A stretch of 64,000 nucleotides of DNA from Alisma plantago-aquatica (Eukaryota; Streptophyta; Magnoliopsida; Alismatales; Alismataceae). Made by a program: the position numbers and the translations under genes. Each line of letters starts with the position of its first letter. The first letter of the stretch is position 1. Location: contig OY856413.1 in NCBI GenBank assembly GCA_963693085.1, positions 104,042,801 to 104,106,800 on the forward strand, read 5' to 3'. Under the pieces are notes generated by a model, which was not told where the DNA came from, searched no databases, and was given only the letters and a program-made list of their open reading frames with translations. Shown here piece by piece: positions 1-10,638 of the stretch.

Positions 1-461
1 ATCTTTCTTTGAACTCCCTTGAAAGCTTTTGTTCTAGATCATAGAGATTACAGCTGGCTTCAACTCAAAGTTCACTGCATCAAATCCCAGGATGATCATA
101 GGGCATCTTGAATTGTTATCTCTTGTAGCTGCCAACTCCTGAAGAGTCTTCTCCTCCTCCTTATCGTCTTCTCTATCGTTGTTCCTACAATTGTGCTCAT
201 GGTTGTTATGGTTTCTTTTGTGCCTACAACGAGCTCCTTGTAGTGACGATTGTCCTCTTGATGTTTCTCTTCTTGCTCTTAATATTGATGCCCATTGTTG
301 TAACGACCACCTCTATCAACATCTATTGCTGGTGGAGGTGGGTGTTGTTCATTCCTCACATTCTGCTCGTCGCCTGAAAGGGTAACATCCACGCGAGGTG
401 GAATGGTGAAAAGGAGTAAAGTCAAACAAGTTGCTTCTTCCTGGGTACCTGAATAGATCAT
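1..461 (-). pseudogene. Athila-type gypsy gag, 5' part, degenerate
   Basis: Read on the minus strand from a possible ATG at 461, this gives a proline- and acidic-rich leader and then, near the window edge, a segment with NFELKPAVISM followed by a stop and NKSFQG. This resembles the start of the capsid region of Athila-lineage Gag, which packages element RNA into particles. The stop is a TAG (plus-strand bases 34-36) at a place where the family normally has glutamine. Frame breaks occur in the leader. The primer site (620-637) and LTR (644-2218) lie to the right, as expected for a minus-strand element. The rest of gag and all of pol lie outside the window. Lineage assignment rests on a short motif plus the primer site. 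Confidence 0.55.
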
Positions 462-619
462 ACAGTCAAGTTAGGAAACCGAACTAGTCCAAATGAACTA
501 CTCTACACAAACCCAGGTTAGAAAACTTAAAGTAAATATGATGTCAAGCTTACTGCTAAGCTTGAGACACGAGAGTATAGTAAGTGGAATCGGTTTCTTA
601 ATAGTGTCGTTTTGCCTTG

Positions 620-637
620 TCTCCGACAACGGCGCTA
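620..637 (-). other. Primer-binding site, tRNA-Asp type
   Basis: The minus strand here matches 15 of 18 bases of the tRNA-Asp-complementary primer site typical of Athila elements. All three mismatches are C:G to T:A transitions. It lies between the gag remnant and the LTR, six bases from the inferred LTR end. Confidence 0.65.
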
Positions 638-1700
638 AAAAGTTGACCGGCCTAAATCACACATCCAAAAGGAGTGGATTTAAAGTAGTTGGATTTTTAA
701 AGAGATAACCCGACTCTCAGGACCCCGCAACGACGATCGGGGTCGAACATAGGGACAAGGTTGGTAGTGTTAAGAATGCGGAAACTAACACTTGTATACT
801 CCATCCGAAGAGGGTATATAAAGGTATTACCTAAGGAATGGTAGTACACAAACAAGAATAGAAAGAACAAAAGAAAAAAAAAATAAGATGAAACAAGTAT
901 AAGGAGGGAAAATCGGGTTGGGGTTCACCGACTAAAGCATCTCACAAACATGCACCACTATCTCTCTCTCTTGCATACTCTTGTCAAGATTACAAGAAAC
1001 CATCAAAAAGTGCCTATTCCACTCACTCTCAAGATGAGGATAGATCTATGTCTAGGAGTAGACTCTCTCTCGAGATGACCACACATAAACTTTGCAACAT
1101 AACATATGGCTAAAGCTTTAGCATTCCAACACCCTTGTACATTCATACCACTCCATGACATGGGATAAAAGTGATATTGCTCTCTTGAGATATCTACAAT
1201 CAAACATCACAAGATGGTAGATAAGAATACAAGTGAAGCATTAAAATAGGTGCATGGAGATAATCTTGATAAGAATATGTATATTCAATAGAAAGAGACA
1301 ATATACATGTTAGGAGAGCCTTAGTGGCTACTCTCAACCCAAGTTAAGGTGTTTAGTTGCTCATGCTTGTGGACAACATAACATCGTTATAGAAAGATAG
1401 ATCCATGAGATACCACGAAGAGAGGGAGGAAGTACAGCAGGATGGAATGATAGATCTAGAAAGGAAGAGACGTAATATGACACACTACTTCTTCAGATCT
1501 TGATCTATCACGTGGATGGTATGGATGGTCTTCTTCTCTCAAATAAGGGATCTTCCATATTCTCTCTCCTCAACTTATGCCTTTGGAGATCCAAGACTGA
1601 TGGATGGGATGGTCGGGGATGAATCTGGAATGCAACAACACTTTGTGGTCCTCTTGATCAGGTCTTTGATCTGATGTCTTGACAAGACAGATGGGTGCAC

Positions 1701-1708
1701 TATTTATA
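1701..1708 (-). promoter_or_regulatory. Probable LTR TATA box
   Basis: The minus strand reads CCTATAAATA here, about 20 bases downstream of the palindromic-word cluster of the same LTR. It is the best promoter candidate in this LTR. The Sirevirus LTR further right has the same TATA context. Confidence 0.55.
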
Positions 1709-1725
1709 GGAACACTCCACTGACG

Positions 1726-2060
1726 TAGAACCATGGTCACAGTATGGTGATAAGTGAGGGTGAGATCATAGTCATAGTTTGTGCCTTATTCATCTCTTAT
1801 CGTGGTCCATCTTGGTCGCGCTCTTCTGGTATCTACGGTCACAGTTTTGTGATAACCGCAGTCGCGATCGTGATTTTATGATAACTGCGATCACAGTCTG
1901 GTGATAACCACGGTCGCAATCTTTAGGATTCCATCAGTGATGTGGTCATAGTCTTTCCTTATTGCCTGATGATCAAGATCTCTGGGGTACTCTGGAACCA
2001 TGGTTGTAGTTGAGAAATAAGTGGACCACGATCGTGGTCCCCAAAACTGTGACCTGAGCT
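1726..2060. repeat. Cluster of short inverted-repeat words in LTR
   Basis: Repeated variants of GTGATAACC, CGGTCGC and CGATCGTG occur in both orientations. They include a perfect 18-bp palindrome GGACCACGATCGTGGTCC at 2023-2040. The cluster lies between the LTR start and the TATA box on the minus strand. Confidence 0.65.
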
Positions 2061-2218
2061 GTGGATGTTCCTCAAAACATGTAAGTGAGGCTTTAGTCAA
2101 AAAGGTAGAAAAATTATGTGAAAATTTGACGAAAGTTATACTAAAAGTGGTGTAAAATATATATAGAAAGTACGTAAAGTAGAGTGTTATCATATGTTTG
2201 ATACACTGTTCTCTAACA

Positions 2219-2619
2219 TGTATTTGTGTGCTTAGTTTGATATTGCCATATCATGACTAATTAGATTTAGTCATCAACCAACTCACACTCTGATCGTATG
2301 TGTTATTTTTGTCTATCAACATTCCACAATAACAACAGATTAGGGACATTCTGAGAATTTGTATATGTACTCTTAACATCTAATTGATCACATCCATAAG
2401 GATAATAACTTGAAAACATACGTCATTGAGTAGTATAATTCTCTAGACATTCACTATGTATCCTCATTATCTAATAATTGAGTGAAACAGATGAATTGGA
2501 ATCTTCCCTTTATGAGTTATTATTATTAATCAAATCCTTTTAGGTAATTATTGCATTTCAATCATCAAATGATTGGCTCCATTGGCATACCTTACCAACA
2601 TGACCCACTAGTCATGGAG
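2219..2619. other. AT-rich stretch without recognisable gene
   Basis: Low-complexity AT-rich DNA between the minus-strand LTR and the Tat-type remnant. I see no open frame, repeat pair or element end here. Confidence 0.4.
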
Positions 2620-3378
2620 ATCCATCCCAATACTGACATGAGGACAATCTTCTTCAACATAGCCGTAAATAAAAAATGAGCCATAATAGGTGTAGTACTG
2701 TAAAAGCCCATGGAGATTAGCTACCCATAGCAAGATGTCTGCAATTCAATGCTACTAACAATGTGACCGAATATGAAGCCAAAATTCTGGTCTCTAGCTC
2801 TCCAGACAGCAAGAGGCACAATGACTACATTTCTATGGTGACTCTCTCCTTGTCATCTTCAAGTCCATAATTGAAGAACACATCATCAGAGCTTGGTACC
2901 CTACCATGCACACATGCTCTTTGGCTTGTACCTTCAATCACATCGCCTTCCTATTCATTAGAAGAGAGCATAACACCTTTACTGATGCACTAGCAACCCT
3001 CACTTCATGGGTCGACATCTAGGAAGGCTAGACCATCTCTTCGGATGTTGAGGCACTTAGGAAACCAACTTGTTGCATGGTAATCGACAATGCACCCAAC
3101 GATGAAGAAAGGGCTTGGTTTCATGATATCAAGATAAATCTATAAAATCAAGTCATTCCCGAGAACCTCTGTTAGAGAGAGCAACTGACGCTCAAGTGAC
3201 AAGACATGCAATATGTCCTAGGGGTAAATTAGCTATAATGAAGATCCTGCAACTAGACTATCCTTTGATGCGTCAATGAAACATAAGTTGAAGCTCTAAT
3301 GAAGAAGGTTCATGTAGGGTCATGTGGAACACACATGAATGGAGATATATTGGCCAAGAAAATACAGCGCTTGGGATA
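2620..3378 (+). pseudogene. Tat-type gypsy pol remnant: RNase H and integrase N-terminus
   Basis: Broken frames carry several Tat-clade signatures in order. A degenerate RNase H start (FFNIAVNKK) is followed by the TNNVTEYEAKIL segment at about 2753-2790. Then come FTDALATLTSWVDI near 2980-3020 and the integrase zinc-finger segment CGTHMNGDILAKK near 3330-3360. Frames shift several times, and stops lie inside conserved blocks. RNase H removes template RNA during reverse transcription, and integrase inserts the DNA copy. The integrase text breaks off at 3378, where a solo LTR is inserted, and resumes at 4907. The upstream reverse transcriptase and LTR were not found. Confidence 0.7.
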
Positions 3379-4906
3379 TGACACGCTTGAGCCGTGCGTT
3401 AAATGCAAGTGCACGTATCGAAGTAATATAGACCTTGTGAGGCCAAAGTCGAACTCAGGGAAATGTAAACTTCAGTAGACTACTACTAACTGGTCACAAT
3501 TAGCTAGACTGATTGGAAAAGTTGATTATTGTTTTTGAAACAAAATAAAAATAAGACAAAGAGGAAAAAAAATGAGAGATGATTAAATGTTTAGTTTAAT
3601 CAGATGGAATGGGAATCCTTAGGGTTACGGTTTCACCACGAGATCTCACTACATGTAATTCTACACAACTAGCATAATTCGTTCCTTATCCCTGATTATT
3701 GCCTATAGTCAAAATTGCTTGCTTCTGCAATACAATTCACTACCTAGTTTTAGGTCATTTCCATGTCAGTAGTAACTTATACCCTAAATCTATGTGCTTT
3801 AATGAATTCTCTGGGTATCCACCATTAAGCGTACATTACCTTTTCTAAGGAATTTATTAGTTAATGTGTTAAGCATGCCTTTTCAACCATAAATCCTCCG
3901 TCAATAGAAATTAACAGTATTAGAACTTAATTATGGTGATCAAGCATAGCAAATTGTGATAGAAACACAATAACATATCAGGGAGATTAAGAAAAATTAT
4001 GATAATCAATGTAAAATTGGCATATAGTGATTCCCCGGGCTACTCCCGGTCCTAAGGATAATGGGGATTAGCCCCGCATGTTCATCTCAAAGATACACAT
4101 GGAGAAGAAATAGGAAAACATGGGGAAATGAATGAGAATATGATGTAACCCCTGAAACAAATAAGATCTAGATGATCCTCGATGTGAGATGCATGCTCTG
4201 TAGCCTTCTGGTGTTAGAATTGTTCGTTTACGTCTCTGGAATCATTCAGGGTGTAGCTCTGGTCTCCGTTCTTCTCTCTCCTTCCTTCGGGACTTGTGCG
4301 GCTGAGTGCCTCATGATACCTTAGGTCTGGGCCATCTTTTCTTAGGTATAGATATGACTTACGGCTGCTAAACGATCATGGACGCTCGATCATGGCAATT
4401 CTGGGCGAAATCTTGATCTGACGGTGTTGATACCATCAATGGGGTGTTGATGGTATCGACACCTTAGGGTGAACTTCCGTCGCTAAAAACTAGGATCAAC
4501 CTAGATGCTTTTCGATACTATCGACGAGATTGTCGATAGTATGGACAGGTTGATTTTCTTTCTGCTGAGCTGATCTCGAGACCATCAACAGTTTGGTCGA
4601 TGGTATTGACTTGGATGCTTTCCCTCCAGCTTGGAGACTGTTGCTATGTTGATAGTATTCATGGACCTATCGATGGTATCGACAGGTTCTGGAATATAAA
4701 GTACCTGAATCAGAGAGAAAAACACAAGACAATCAATGGAATTTCGTAATTCACTCAAAATAGGATAAAATAAGATAGATTTAATGCATACAATGATTAT
4801 AGGATAAAGAAAATGAATCATGTCATTATAGTCACAAAGATGACAAATGAACGCATAAAACAAGTACAAAATTATCCTATAAATGTGACTCAAAAACCCT
4901 GCATCA
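3379..4906 (-). mobile_element. Solo LTR, gypsy type, inserted in Tat integrase
   Basis: The 1,528-bp block begins TGACACGC and ends GCATCA. It is flanked on both sides by GGATA (3374-3378 and 4907-4911), and the interrupted integrase frame resumes directly after it. TG...CA ends plus a 5-bp duplication are the signature of an LTR insertion. With no internal region it is a solo LTR, the product of recombination between two LTRs. The minus strand starts TGATGCAGGG and ends with the GTGCACTTGCA-type text often seen at Athila-like LTR ends, so I place it on the minus strand. It also contains a palindromic-word cluster (4420-4690). Confidence 0.75.
4420..4690. repeat. Cluster of inverted-repeat words in solo LTR
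   Basis: At least seven variants of GATGGTATCGACA and its reverse complement occur within 270 bp, for example near 4428, 4447, 4517, 4530, 4580 and 4671. They alternate in orientation. The cluster lies 215-490 bp from the LTR start on the minus strand. Confidence 0.65.
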
Positions 4907-5890
4907 GGATACTATTGGAACACCATGGAAATAGATTATTACCAATTTGTCTCCAAATTATGAACCTGTCAAATCCATGCGACCTATATCCACTCTCCTG
5001 CAAATCAACTCTACAACATGGCCATTCCTTGGCCATTTTCAGTTTAGGACATCAACATGATTGACAAAATCAACCCTAAAGTGTCAAATGGGATTTGCTT
5101 CATCCTCGTTGCAATTGATTACTTTACCAAGTGGGTCAAAGCAATGTCCATCACTAAAGCATCATCCCAACAGCTCATCAAGTTCCTCAAGAACAATATC
5201 ATATGTCTTCATGGGATATCAGATGATACTTTTTCATATAAGGGACGAATTTCATCACCAAGACCATCAAAAAGTACTAAAACTATTTGGGGATCAAACA
5301 TCATTGAATATCACCTTATCGACCAAAGATGAATGGAGAAGTAGAAGCTACTAAGAAAAATATAGTCAAGATTATGAAAGACTATCATCTCACATGCCAA
5401 CTGGCATGAGAAACTTCCATTGGCTCTGTGGGCCTACCACGTTTCCATTAGAACATCAATAGGGCTCCCCCATACTTCTAGTATATGGGATGGAAGTAGT
5501 CCTTCCAGTTAAAATCCAAATTCCTTCACTCTGCATACTATGAGAAGTAGATATATTGGACATCAAATGGCTTCAAGACTGAGTAAAATTCAAATTCCTC
5601 AACACTCTTGAAGAATGATGTGCAAAAACCCTACACCATGCATAGTTTTACCAAGCAAGAATGGCTCAAGTATTCAATAAGAAGTTTTGATCTCACATGT
5701 TTCCGAAGGGCGACCTTGTATTATGGGTCATCCAAAATGTTGATTCCAAGGACCAGCTTAACCTAAATGGGAGGGACCCTACATCATCCATGACATCTAT
5801 GACTGGGGAAGCTTGTACCTGAAAGACATGGATGGAGGTGCTCATCTTCATCACACCTACACCAACTTCATAAAATACTATATTGTTGTT
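4907..5890 (+). pseudogene. Tat-type gypsy integrase remnant (core and C-terminus)
   Basis: This continues the integrase broken at 3378. GYYWNTMEIDYY comes from the zinc-finger region, followed by CQIHATYIHSP and PWPFSV. The catalytic-core block FILVAIDYFTKWVKAMS lies near 5098-5150. About 5640-5830 carry the C-terminal segment with KGDLVLWV and LYLKDMDG. A TAG at 5045-5047 replaces an expected tryptophan (TGG). The second catalytic aspartate region is scrambled by frame changes after 5220. The frame decays after about 5884. It was non-functional even before the solo LTR arrived, or has decayed since. Confidence 0.7.
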
Positions 5891-7030
5891 CAGACTGTCA
5901 TGACAAGCAAAAATAATATAAAGGAGCCAAGCTCTCCTATCCTTCCAAAAATTTAAAATCTACTCAAAAATCTGACAGTGTCCCCCCCCCATTCACATTG
6001 AATCCATAAGGTTAAAGTATAACCTATGGACTAGGATGGAAGTAGCATGGTCGTCATACCAAGGCTGCAATAGTTTGCCAACATAAAAATAACCCTAAAA
6101 GAAGGCCCAACCTAACAAAACATTCATGACTATGGCTAAATCTAGGAGAAGCCCTATGGTCAAATAAGAGGATTGTAGAGTCTATGAGTCCCCAGAGGAA
6201 ATTCATATCCGATCCTATCAATCACACATCCTAACATCTCTATCCATAAACTTTTTATCTGCCAAAGTTAACCTAAAAGGAAGGACCATCAGAAGAAGGA
6301 AGGATGTTGAAAACCCCTTGCAGCTACTCTCCTCTCCTTGTAACCAAAGGTGAAACCAAGCTTCAAACAAGCTAACCTGGGAGTCATGAGATGGGAAACC
6401 CTCTCTATTGAAATCCCATTCATTCCCCACAAAACCCTTGACTCACATACTATGGCCCTTAGCATCAATGTCAAAGGAAAACCTTTCAACAAAAACACCC
6501 GTAGTTGGTAGGCACCTGTAGAAGAAAGGAAATTAATAAAAATCTAGAATCCCTTTAAGAATGGAAGACGCATTCTTGTAGTCGAATGCTACTCTAAGGA
6601 ATGTTGGGAGCAAAACCTATTGGGATGTCTCCGACGCCTGGAACCGTGGCCGAACTGTGTAGGGAATCACCGCTAGTGCACCCGCTACATGACAGATCTT
6701 TAGCTCTTAGCATGATGCCTAGTTCCATTAGATTTTCTTCCATCTCTTCCCCCTAGTATGAGGGCTCCCCTCATAATACAATTATAAATGAACATTCAAA
6801 AGGAGGAAACATATATCATCAAATTAGGATGAGACGTATATTAAATTGCTTGGGGTTTCAACCTTCCAACTTCATGTAAGGAGGTGGACAAGAACGAGGT
6901 TACCCTGACATATATAAACCTAAAGCTATACCTAGAGTCCTAAAGATGCATACACGTGAGTTTTGCATTGTCCTGGCCGGATGATTTTTTAGAAAAAAGC
7001 TCACATTTGTATCCACATCAAGGACCCAAG
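5891..7030. other. Non-coding 3' region of Tat remnant, uncertain
   Basis: No recognisable domain. It has a run of nine C at about 5983-5991 and several short spurious frames. It may be the untranslated 3' part of the Tat element, later split by the Sirevirus at 7031. I found no LTR for it. Confidence 0.3.
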
Positions 7031-7365
7031 TGTTGGCTAAATGGACATCTATAAATCCCTTTGTTTTGATTATGACAAACATTTAATTCTTATTGATCTA
7101 ACGAGCTACTTGAGTGTGCAGGAACAAGGCGGATGACAAAGTACTAGGGAGATCCATATGCTCACATATTTATATTTTCATGAAATGTAATCGCTTTGTA
7201 AAAACTTGTACACATATATAATGTACAAGTACTTAGATTTCATGTAAATCAAGCGTTAGATCTTCCCTAGCTAAACACCACATTTACATAAGTCATCCCT
7301 TTCAAATAGGAACACCTATGCACACTCATACATATAATTAATGCCTAAATTGAAACAGGATCAAT

Positions 7366-7568
7366 CTCGGTCGACCAACTCCTCGACCGAGACACTCTCG
7401 GTCGACAATCTTCTCGACCGAGAAAGATCCAAAGTAGTCGTTAGACACAACTGACAAGGTAGTTGGCAGTTGGAGATAGACGTTGCAAATCACTTGATCC
7501 AGAGAGCCTCTCAGTCGACAAAACTTCGACCGAGTAGGTATCTCGGTCGACCATTCCTCGACCGAGAT
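7366..7568. repeat. Palindromic CGGTCGACCG-word cluster, Sirevirus 5' LTR
   Basis: Three pairs of CTCGGTCGAC (one as CTCAGTCGAC) and TCGACCGAG (one as TTCGACCGAG) face each other across gaps of a few to about ten bases. They lie at 7366-7392, 7396-7422 and 7507-7531, with a fourth at 7549-7567. Each pair could fold into a hairpin. Such LTR palindromes are a recognised Sirevirus feature. Confidence 0.85.
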
Positions 7569-7702
7569 GAACTCTGACAGCAACTTCAAAGTAAATTAAT
7601 TAGCCGTTGCTAAAGCAACAAACTTATACCTAACGGCTAGTTAAGCACTTAGAAACCCCTAGAAGTTGTCAAGAACGTCCTTAAGCATCCTTAGACCATT
7701 CC

Positions 7703-7710
7703 TATAAATA
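7703..7710 (+). promoter_or_regulatory. Sirevirus LTR TATA box
   Basis: TATAAATA in the context CCTATAAATAGG lies 135 bp after the word cluster. It is repeated at 14728-14735 in the 3' LTR. It is the likely promoter core for the genomic RNA. Confidence 0.7.
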
Positions 7711-8442
7711 GGACAAGCCATAGGACACTCAAACTCACTTGTTACACTTGAGAAATCCTTGAGCATACTTTGAGCAATCTGTTGTGAGCAATTTGAGCAT
7801 TGTAACAATTGGCTACTTTTTTCCTTAGCTCAAAATTCGTGTTCTATAGGCTAGTATCTCCTACCCACTGCAATCACAAGTCCATACACTTGGTTAGGAG
7901 ATCTATACGCTTGATCTAGGCAAATCAAGCCTTGGGCTACAAAGGATAAGTTGTAATTTCCTTTTTCCTTTCTTGTTCTCTATTACTATTTGTACTCTCC
8001 TTGCTACTCCTAGGTTGGAGGCTGCGGATTGGAGAGGTTGGAGATCTTCTTGGTGAAGAAGGCGACCTTGAGCTACTTCAGAAGACTGGTGCAACGGGAG
8101 GTTACTTCTAGAGAGGAAGGCTACTTCAAGGGGGAGCTTGGAGTTACTTCAAGAAGGCTACCTCAAGTTGGTGCACCTACTTCAAGTGAAGGTTGTTCAA
8201 GGGGTGTAAAGGAAAGTATTGTATTTTGTATAAATCCTTGAGAAGGCAATAAAATAAATACTTTCAAAATCCTGGTTGTGTAAGCAACCGGGTAGTGGAC
8301 TGACAACTTTAGTATTTGCTAAAGTTGGAACCACTCTAAACACCTGTATCCTTCTTCCAATTTCAATTGTGGATGTTTGAGTTCAATAAATTGTTAAAAT
8401 TATTTTAAAACTCTATTCACCCCCCCTCTAGTGTTTTTCAAT

Positions 8443-8454
8443 TGGTATCAGAGC
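8443..8454 (+). other. Primer-binding site, initiator Met tRNA
   Basis: TGGTATCAGAGC, complementary to the 3' end of plant initiator methionine tRNA, lies two bases after the 5' LTR. It primes minus-strand DNA synthesis. Confidence 0.92.
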
Positions 8455-8488
8455 AGGCTTCAAGGAACCCTAACAAGGTCTTGAAGAA

Positions 8489-10147
8489 ATGGGTGACGGA
8501 GTGCTCAAAAACCTTAACCTTGAAGGGACACTTGTTGCTAGGCCTCCAGCGTTCGATGGAACAAACTACCAATATTGGAAGAGAAGGATGCAGTTCTACT
8601 TCCAAGGCATCAATTGGGACTTATGGAGAATGGTGTCAACCCCATATGAGCTCCCTCAAACTCAATTTGCAGAATGGGATGCAAATACGGTAAAACTGGC
8701 TCAAATGAATGCCAAAGCTGTAAGCATTTTATATTGTTCTATTTCGGTAGGAGAATTCAATAGAATATCTAATTGTGACACAGCCTATGATATTTGGCAT
8801 AGACTGTCCATAACCTATGAAGGTACAGTCCAAGTTAAAAATTCCAAAATTAGCATGTTTAAACAAAAGTTTGAACACTTTCGTATGGATCCTGATGAAT
8901 CTATTAGTGAAATGTTTGCAAAATTCTCTACTATTGTTAATGGTTTAAGTGCCCTAGGAAAACTTGTCCTTGAAGAAGATCAGGTATCAAAAATCCTTCA
9001 ATCACTTCCTCCAAAATATAAGCCAAAGGTGACAGCCATTGAAGAAGCAAATGACCTCACTCGACTGAAAATGGAGCAACTTATTGGCAACCTAGAAGCT
9101 CATGAAGCAACCCTAGAAGAGGAAGAAAGAAGAGCACGTAAACTTCAGCAAGGAAAGAAGAAGGATGTGGCTCTAAAAGCTTCAAAGGTCATCACACAAG
9201 AAAGTGAGGAGTCAAGTGAAGAAGAAGGAGAAGAAGCCTTGATCGTCAACGGTAAAAAATACAAAAGATTTAAATCTAACAAAATTTCCAGTTCTTCTTC
9301 TACTCCTCCTAGGTGCTTTGAATGTGGGAAGAAAGGGCATTTTAAAAATGAATGTCCTAAAGCAAAGAAAGGAAAGAAAAGCTCACACAAGAAGAAGGGA
9401 GAAAAAGCCTATAAAGTTGCATGGGATGAGTCAAGTGACAGTGAAAGCGGAGAAGAAAATGTGGAATGTCTAATGGCAAGAGAAGATGATGAAGACTCTC
9501 AAGAGGTAAGCCTACTTGATCTTCCTAAAGAAGAGTTAGTTACTAGTCTACAAGAAATTCATGATAAGTATGTTGATGTCAAGAAGAAACTAAAGAAGGT
9601 TATCAAATCAAATGATGAGCTAATTGCTAAATTAGATAATCTTTCTTCTGAAAAGAACAACATTGATCTTGAGAATTTGTCTTTAAAAACATCTTTAGAT
9701 GATTGCACTAGAAAGCTACTCACTTTAGAAACAAATGTTGATCTTCTTTCTAAAGAAAATACTGAATTGTTAGCTAAACTAAAAGATTTTCAGACTCAAC
9801 CTATTTTGTGTAACCATCTGGACTATGATAATGTTGTAAAAGAAAGAGATTCATTGTTATCTGATTTAGATCAAGCAAGAAAAGATCTACACAAGAAGAT
9901 GAATGACATTGCTCAGATGCAAAGAGAACTTTATGAGTTAAGAAGAAAAGATATACTTGATAACATTCTAAGCGTTGGTACTGTTTTCAACGGAAGAAAA
10001 GGTTTGGGATATGCTCCAAAGAAAAATCAACCCAAAAGAACTCAAACTATGTTTGTACCCAAGAACACAATGGCTAGAAAGAGAAATGAAGTTGATTCTT
10101 TTACTTGCCATTTTTGTTTACGTCTTGGACACTATTCCTTTTCATGA
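8489..10147 (+). CDS. gag: Sirevirus Gag (capsid/nucleocapsid)
   Basis: A 552-residue frame beginning 35 bp after the primer site; the ATG follows GAA. The N-terminus with ARPPAFDGTNYQYWKRRM is the usual copia Gag start, and the UBN2-like capsid region runs to about residue 215. Lysine- and glutamate-rich linkers follow. A CX2CX4HX4C zinc knuckle (CFECGKKGHFKNEC) sits near residues 275-288, and a long heptad-like coiled coil near 340-480. A second knuckle, CHFCLRLGHYSFS, sits at the very end. Its fourth ligand, expected to be Cys, is a TGA stop (10145-10147). The open frame then continues to a TAG at 10199-10201. So the ORF ends one codon inside a conserved motif: a recent point mutation or a regulated stop. 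Gag forms the RNA-packaging particle. Confidence 0.92.
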   Translation: MGDGVLKNLNLEGTLVARPPAFDGTNYQYWKRRMQFYFQGINWDLWRMVSTPYELPQTQFAEWDANTVKLAQMNAKAVSILYCSISVGEFNRISNCDTAYDIWHRLSITYEGTVQVKNSKISMFKQKFEHFRMDPDESISEMFAKFSTIVNGLSALGKLVLEEDQVSKILQSLPPKYKPKVTAIEEANDLTRLKMEQLIGNLEAHEATLEEEERRARKLQQGKKKDVALKASKVITQESEESSEEEGEEALIVNGKKYKRFKSNKISSSSSTPPRCFECGKKGHFKNECPKAKKGKKSSHKKKGEKAYKVAWDESSDSESGEENVECLMAREDDEDSQEVSLLDLPKEELVTSLQEIHDKYVDVKKKLKKVIKSNDELIAKLDNLSSEKNNIDLENLSLKTSLDDCTRKLLTLETNVDLLSKENTELLAKLKDFQTQPILCNHLDYDNVVKERDSLLSDLDQARKDLHKKMNDIAQMQRELYELRRKDILDNILSVGTVFNGRKGLGYAPKKNQPKRTQTMFVPKNTMARKRNEVDSFTCHFCLRLGHYSFS

Positions 10148-10638
10148 CCTTATAAGACTAAGGATTCCGACTTAGTTTGGGTCCCAAAACCCCAAACTTA
10201 GTAGAGTCAAATAGAATTTAGTTGAGATATGGCCAAACGATCCATTTTGCTATTTATATTGTCTTATCTCAACTAAACAAAAGATTTCATGCATATTGTT
10301 AATTTTCTGCACTATTGTACTAAAATAGAAACTTAGTCGGTCGAAGTATTGTCGACCGAACCCTTAATCGGTCGAAGTATTGTCGACCGACCGGATGTCT
10401 GTAACAAATCAAAATCTACAGCAATTATTTCGATCGAAAATTGGTCAACCGAGCTAAAATTCTGTGTTTCTTTGCAATACAGTAATATTCTTGATCGACA
10501 ATTAGTCGACCGAGACAGATGTCGGTCGAACAATTGTCGACCGACTGGATTTTTGATTCAGAACTTTTATACAATTTTGTACTTAAATGATTCTAACCAT
10601 ATCGGACCATCACATGGGTACCAAAATCTACATTTTAA
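10148..10638 (+). other. gag-pol spacer, possible intron
   Basis: About 490 bp separate gag (frame 2) from pol (frame 1). The first 54 bases still extend the Gag frame (ending WVPKPQT before a TAG). The rest is non-coding and holds the CGGTCGA word cluster at 10336-10545. The right edge has a good plant 3' splice-site look: a CTAAC near 10593, a T/A-rich tract and TGCAG ending at 10644, just before the protease segment. No strong 5' splice site is evident; GT at 10175 or 10181 would keep frame but is a poor match. Confidence 0.5.
10336..10545. repeat. CGGTCGA palindromic words inside gag-pol spacer
   Basis: GTCGGTCGAA paired with TTGTCGACCGA occurs three times (about 10336-10358, 10368-10391 and 10521-10545). 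Weaker forms lie near 10430-10455 and 10495-10512. The same word is used in the LTRs of this element, but the flanking bases differ. Confidence 0.75.

Larger units (their letters stand above)
644..2218 (-). repeat. LTR of the minus-strand Athila-like element (5' LTR)
   Basis: On the minus strand the block starts TGTTAGAGAAC at 2218 and ends GGCCGGTCA at 644, so it has TG...CA ends next to the primer site. It contains a word cluster (1726-2060) and a TATA box (1701-1708), in the order expected for U3 of a minus-strand LTR. The partner LTR is outside the window, so the right boundary and target duplication cannot be confirmed. No protein-coding content was seen. Confidence 0.55.
7031..8440 (+). 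repeat. Sirevirus 5' LTR
   Basis: A 1,410-bp direct repeat of 14048-15465 with TG...CA ends, followed two bases later by the primer site. U3 holds the word cluster at 7366-7568 and a TATA box at 7703-7710. An AATAAA at 8248-8253 may mark the R/U5 side. Short frames inside it, such as 8029-8241, recur in the other LTR and are not genes. Confidence 0.93.

Noticed and set aside
7338..7589. Open frames on the minus strand over the Sirevirus LTR (also 14288-14608)
   Set aside because: They run through the palindromic words of both LTRs and have no homology I recognise. They are composition artefacts of a repeated LTR.
8029..8241. 70-codon frame, repeated at 15054-15266
   Set aside because: It lies in the LTR R/U5 region of both copies, so it is not an independent gene.
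10336..10545. Regularly spaced palindromes considered as a CRISPR-like array
   Set aside because: Spacing is irregular, words are short and alternate in orientation, the context is a plant retrotransposon, and no cas genes are present.
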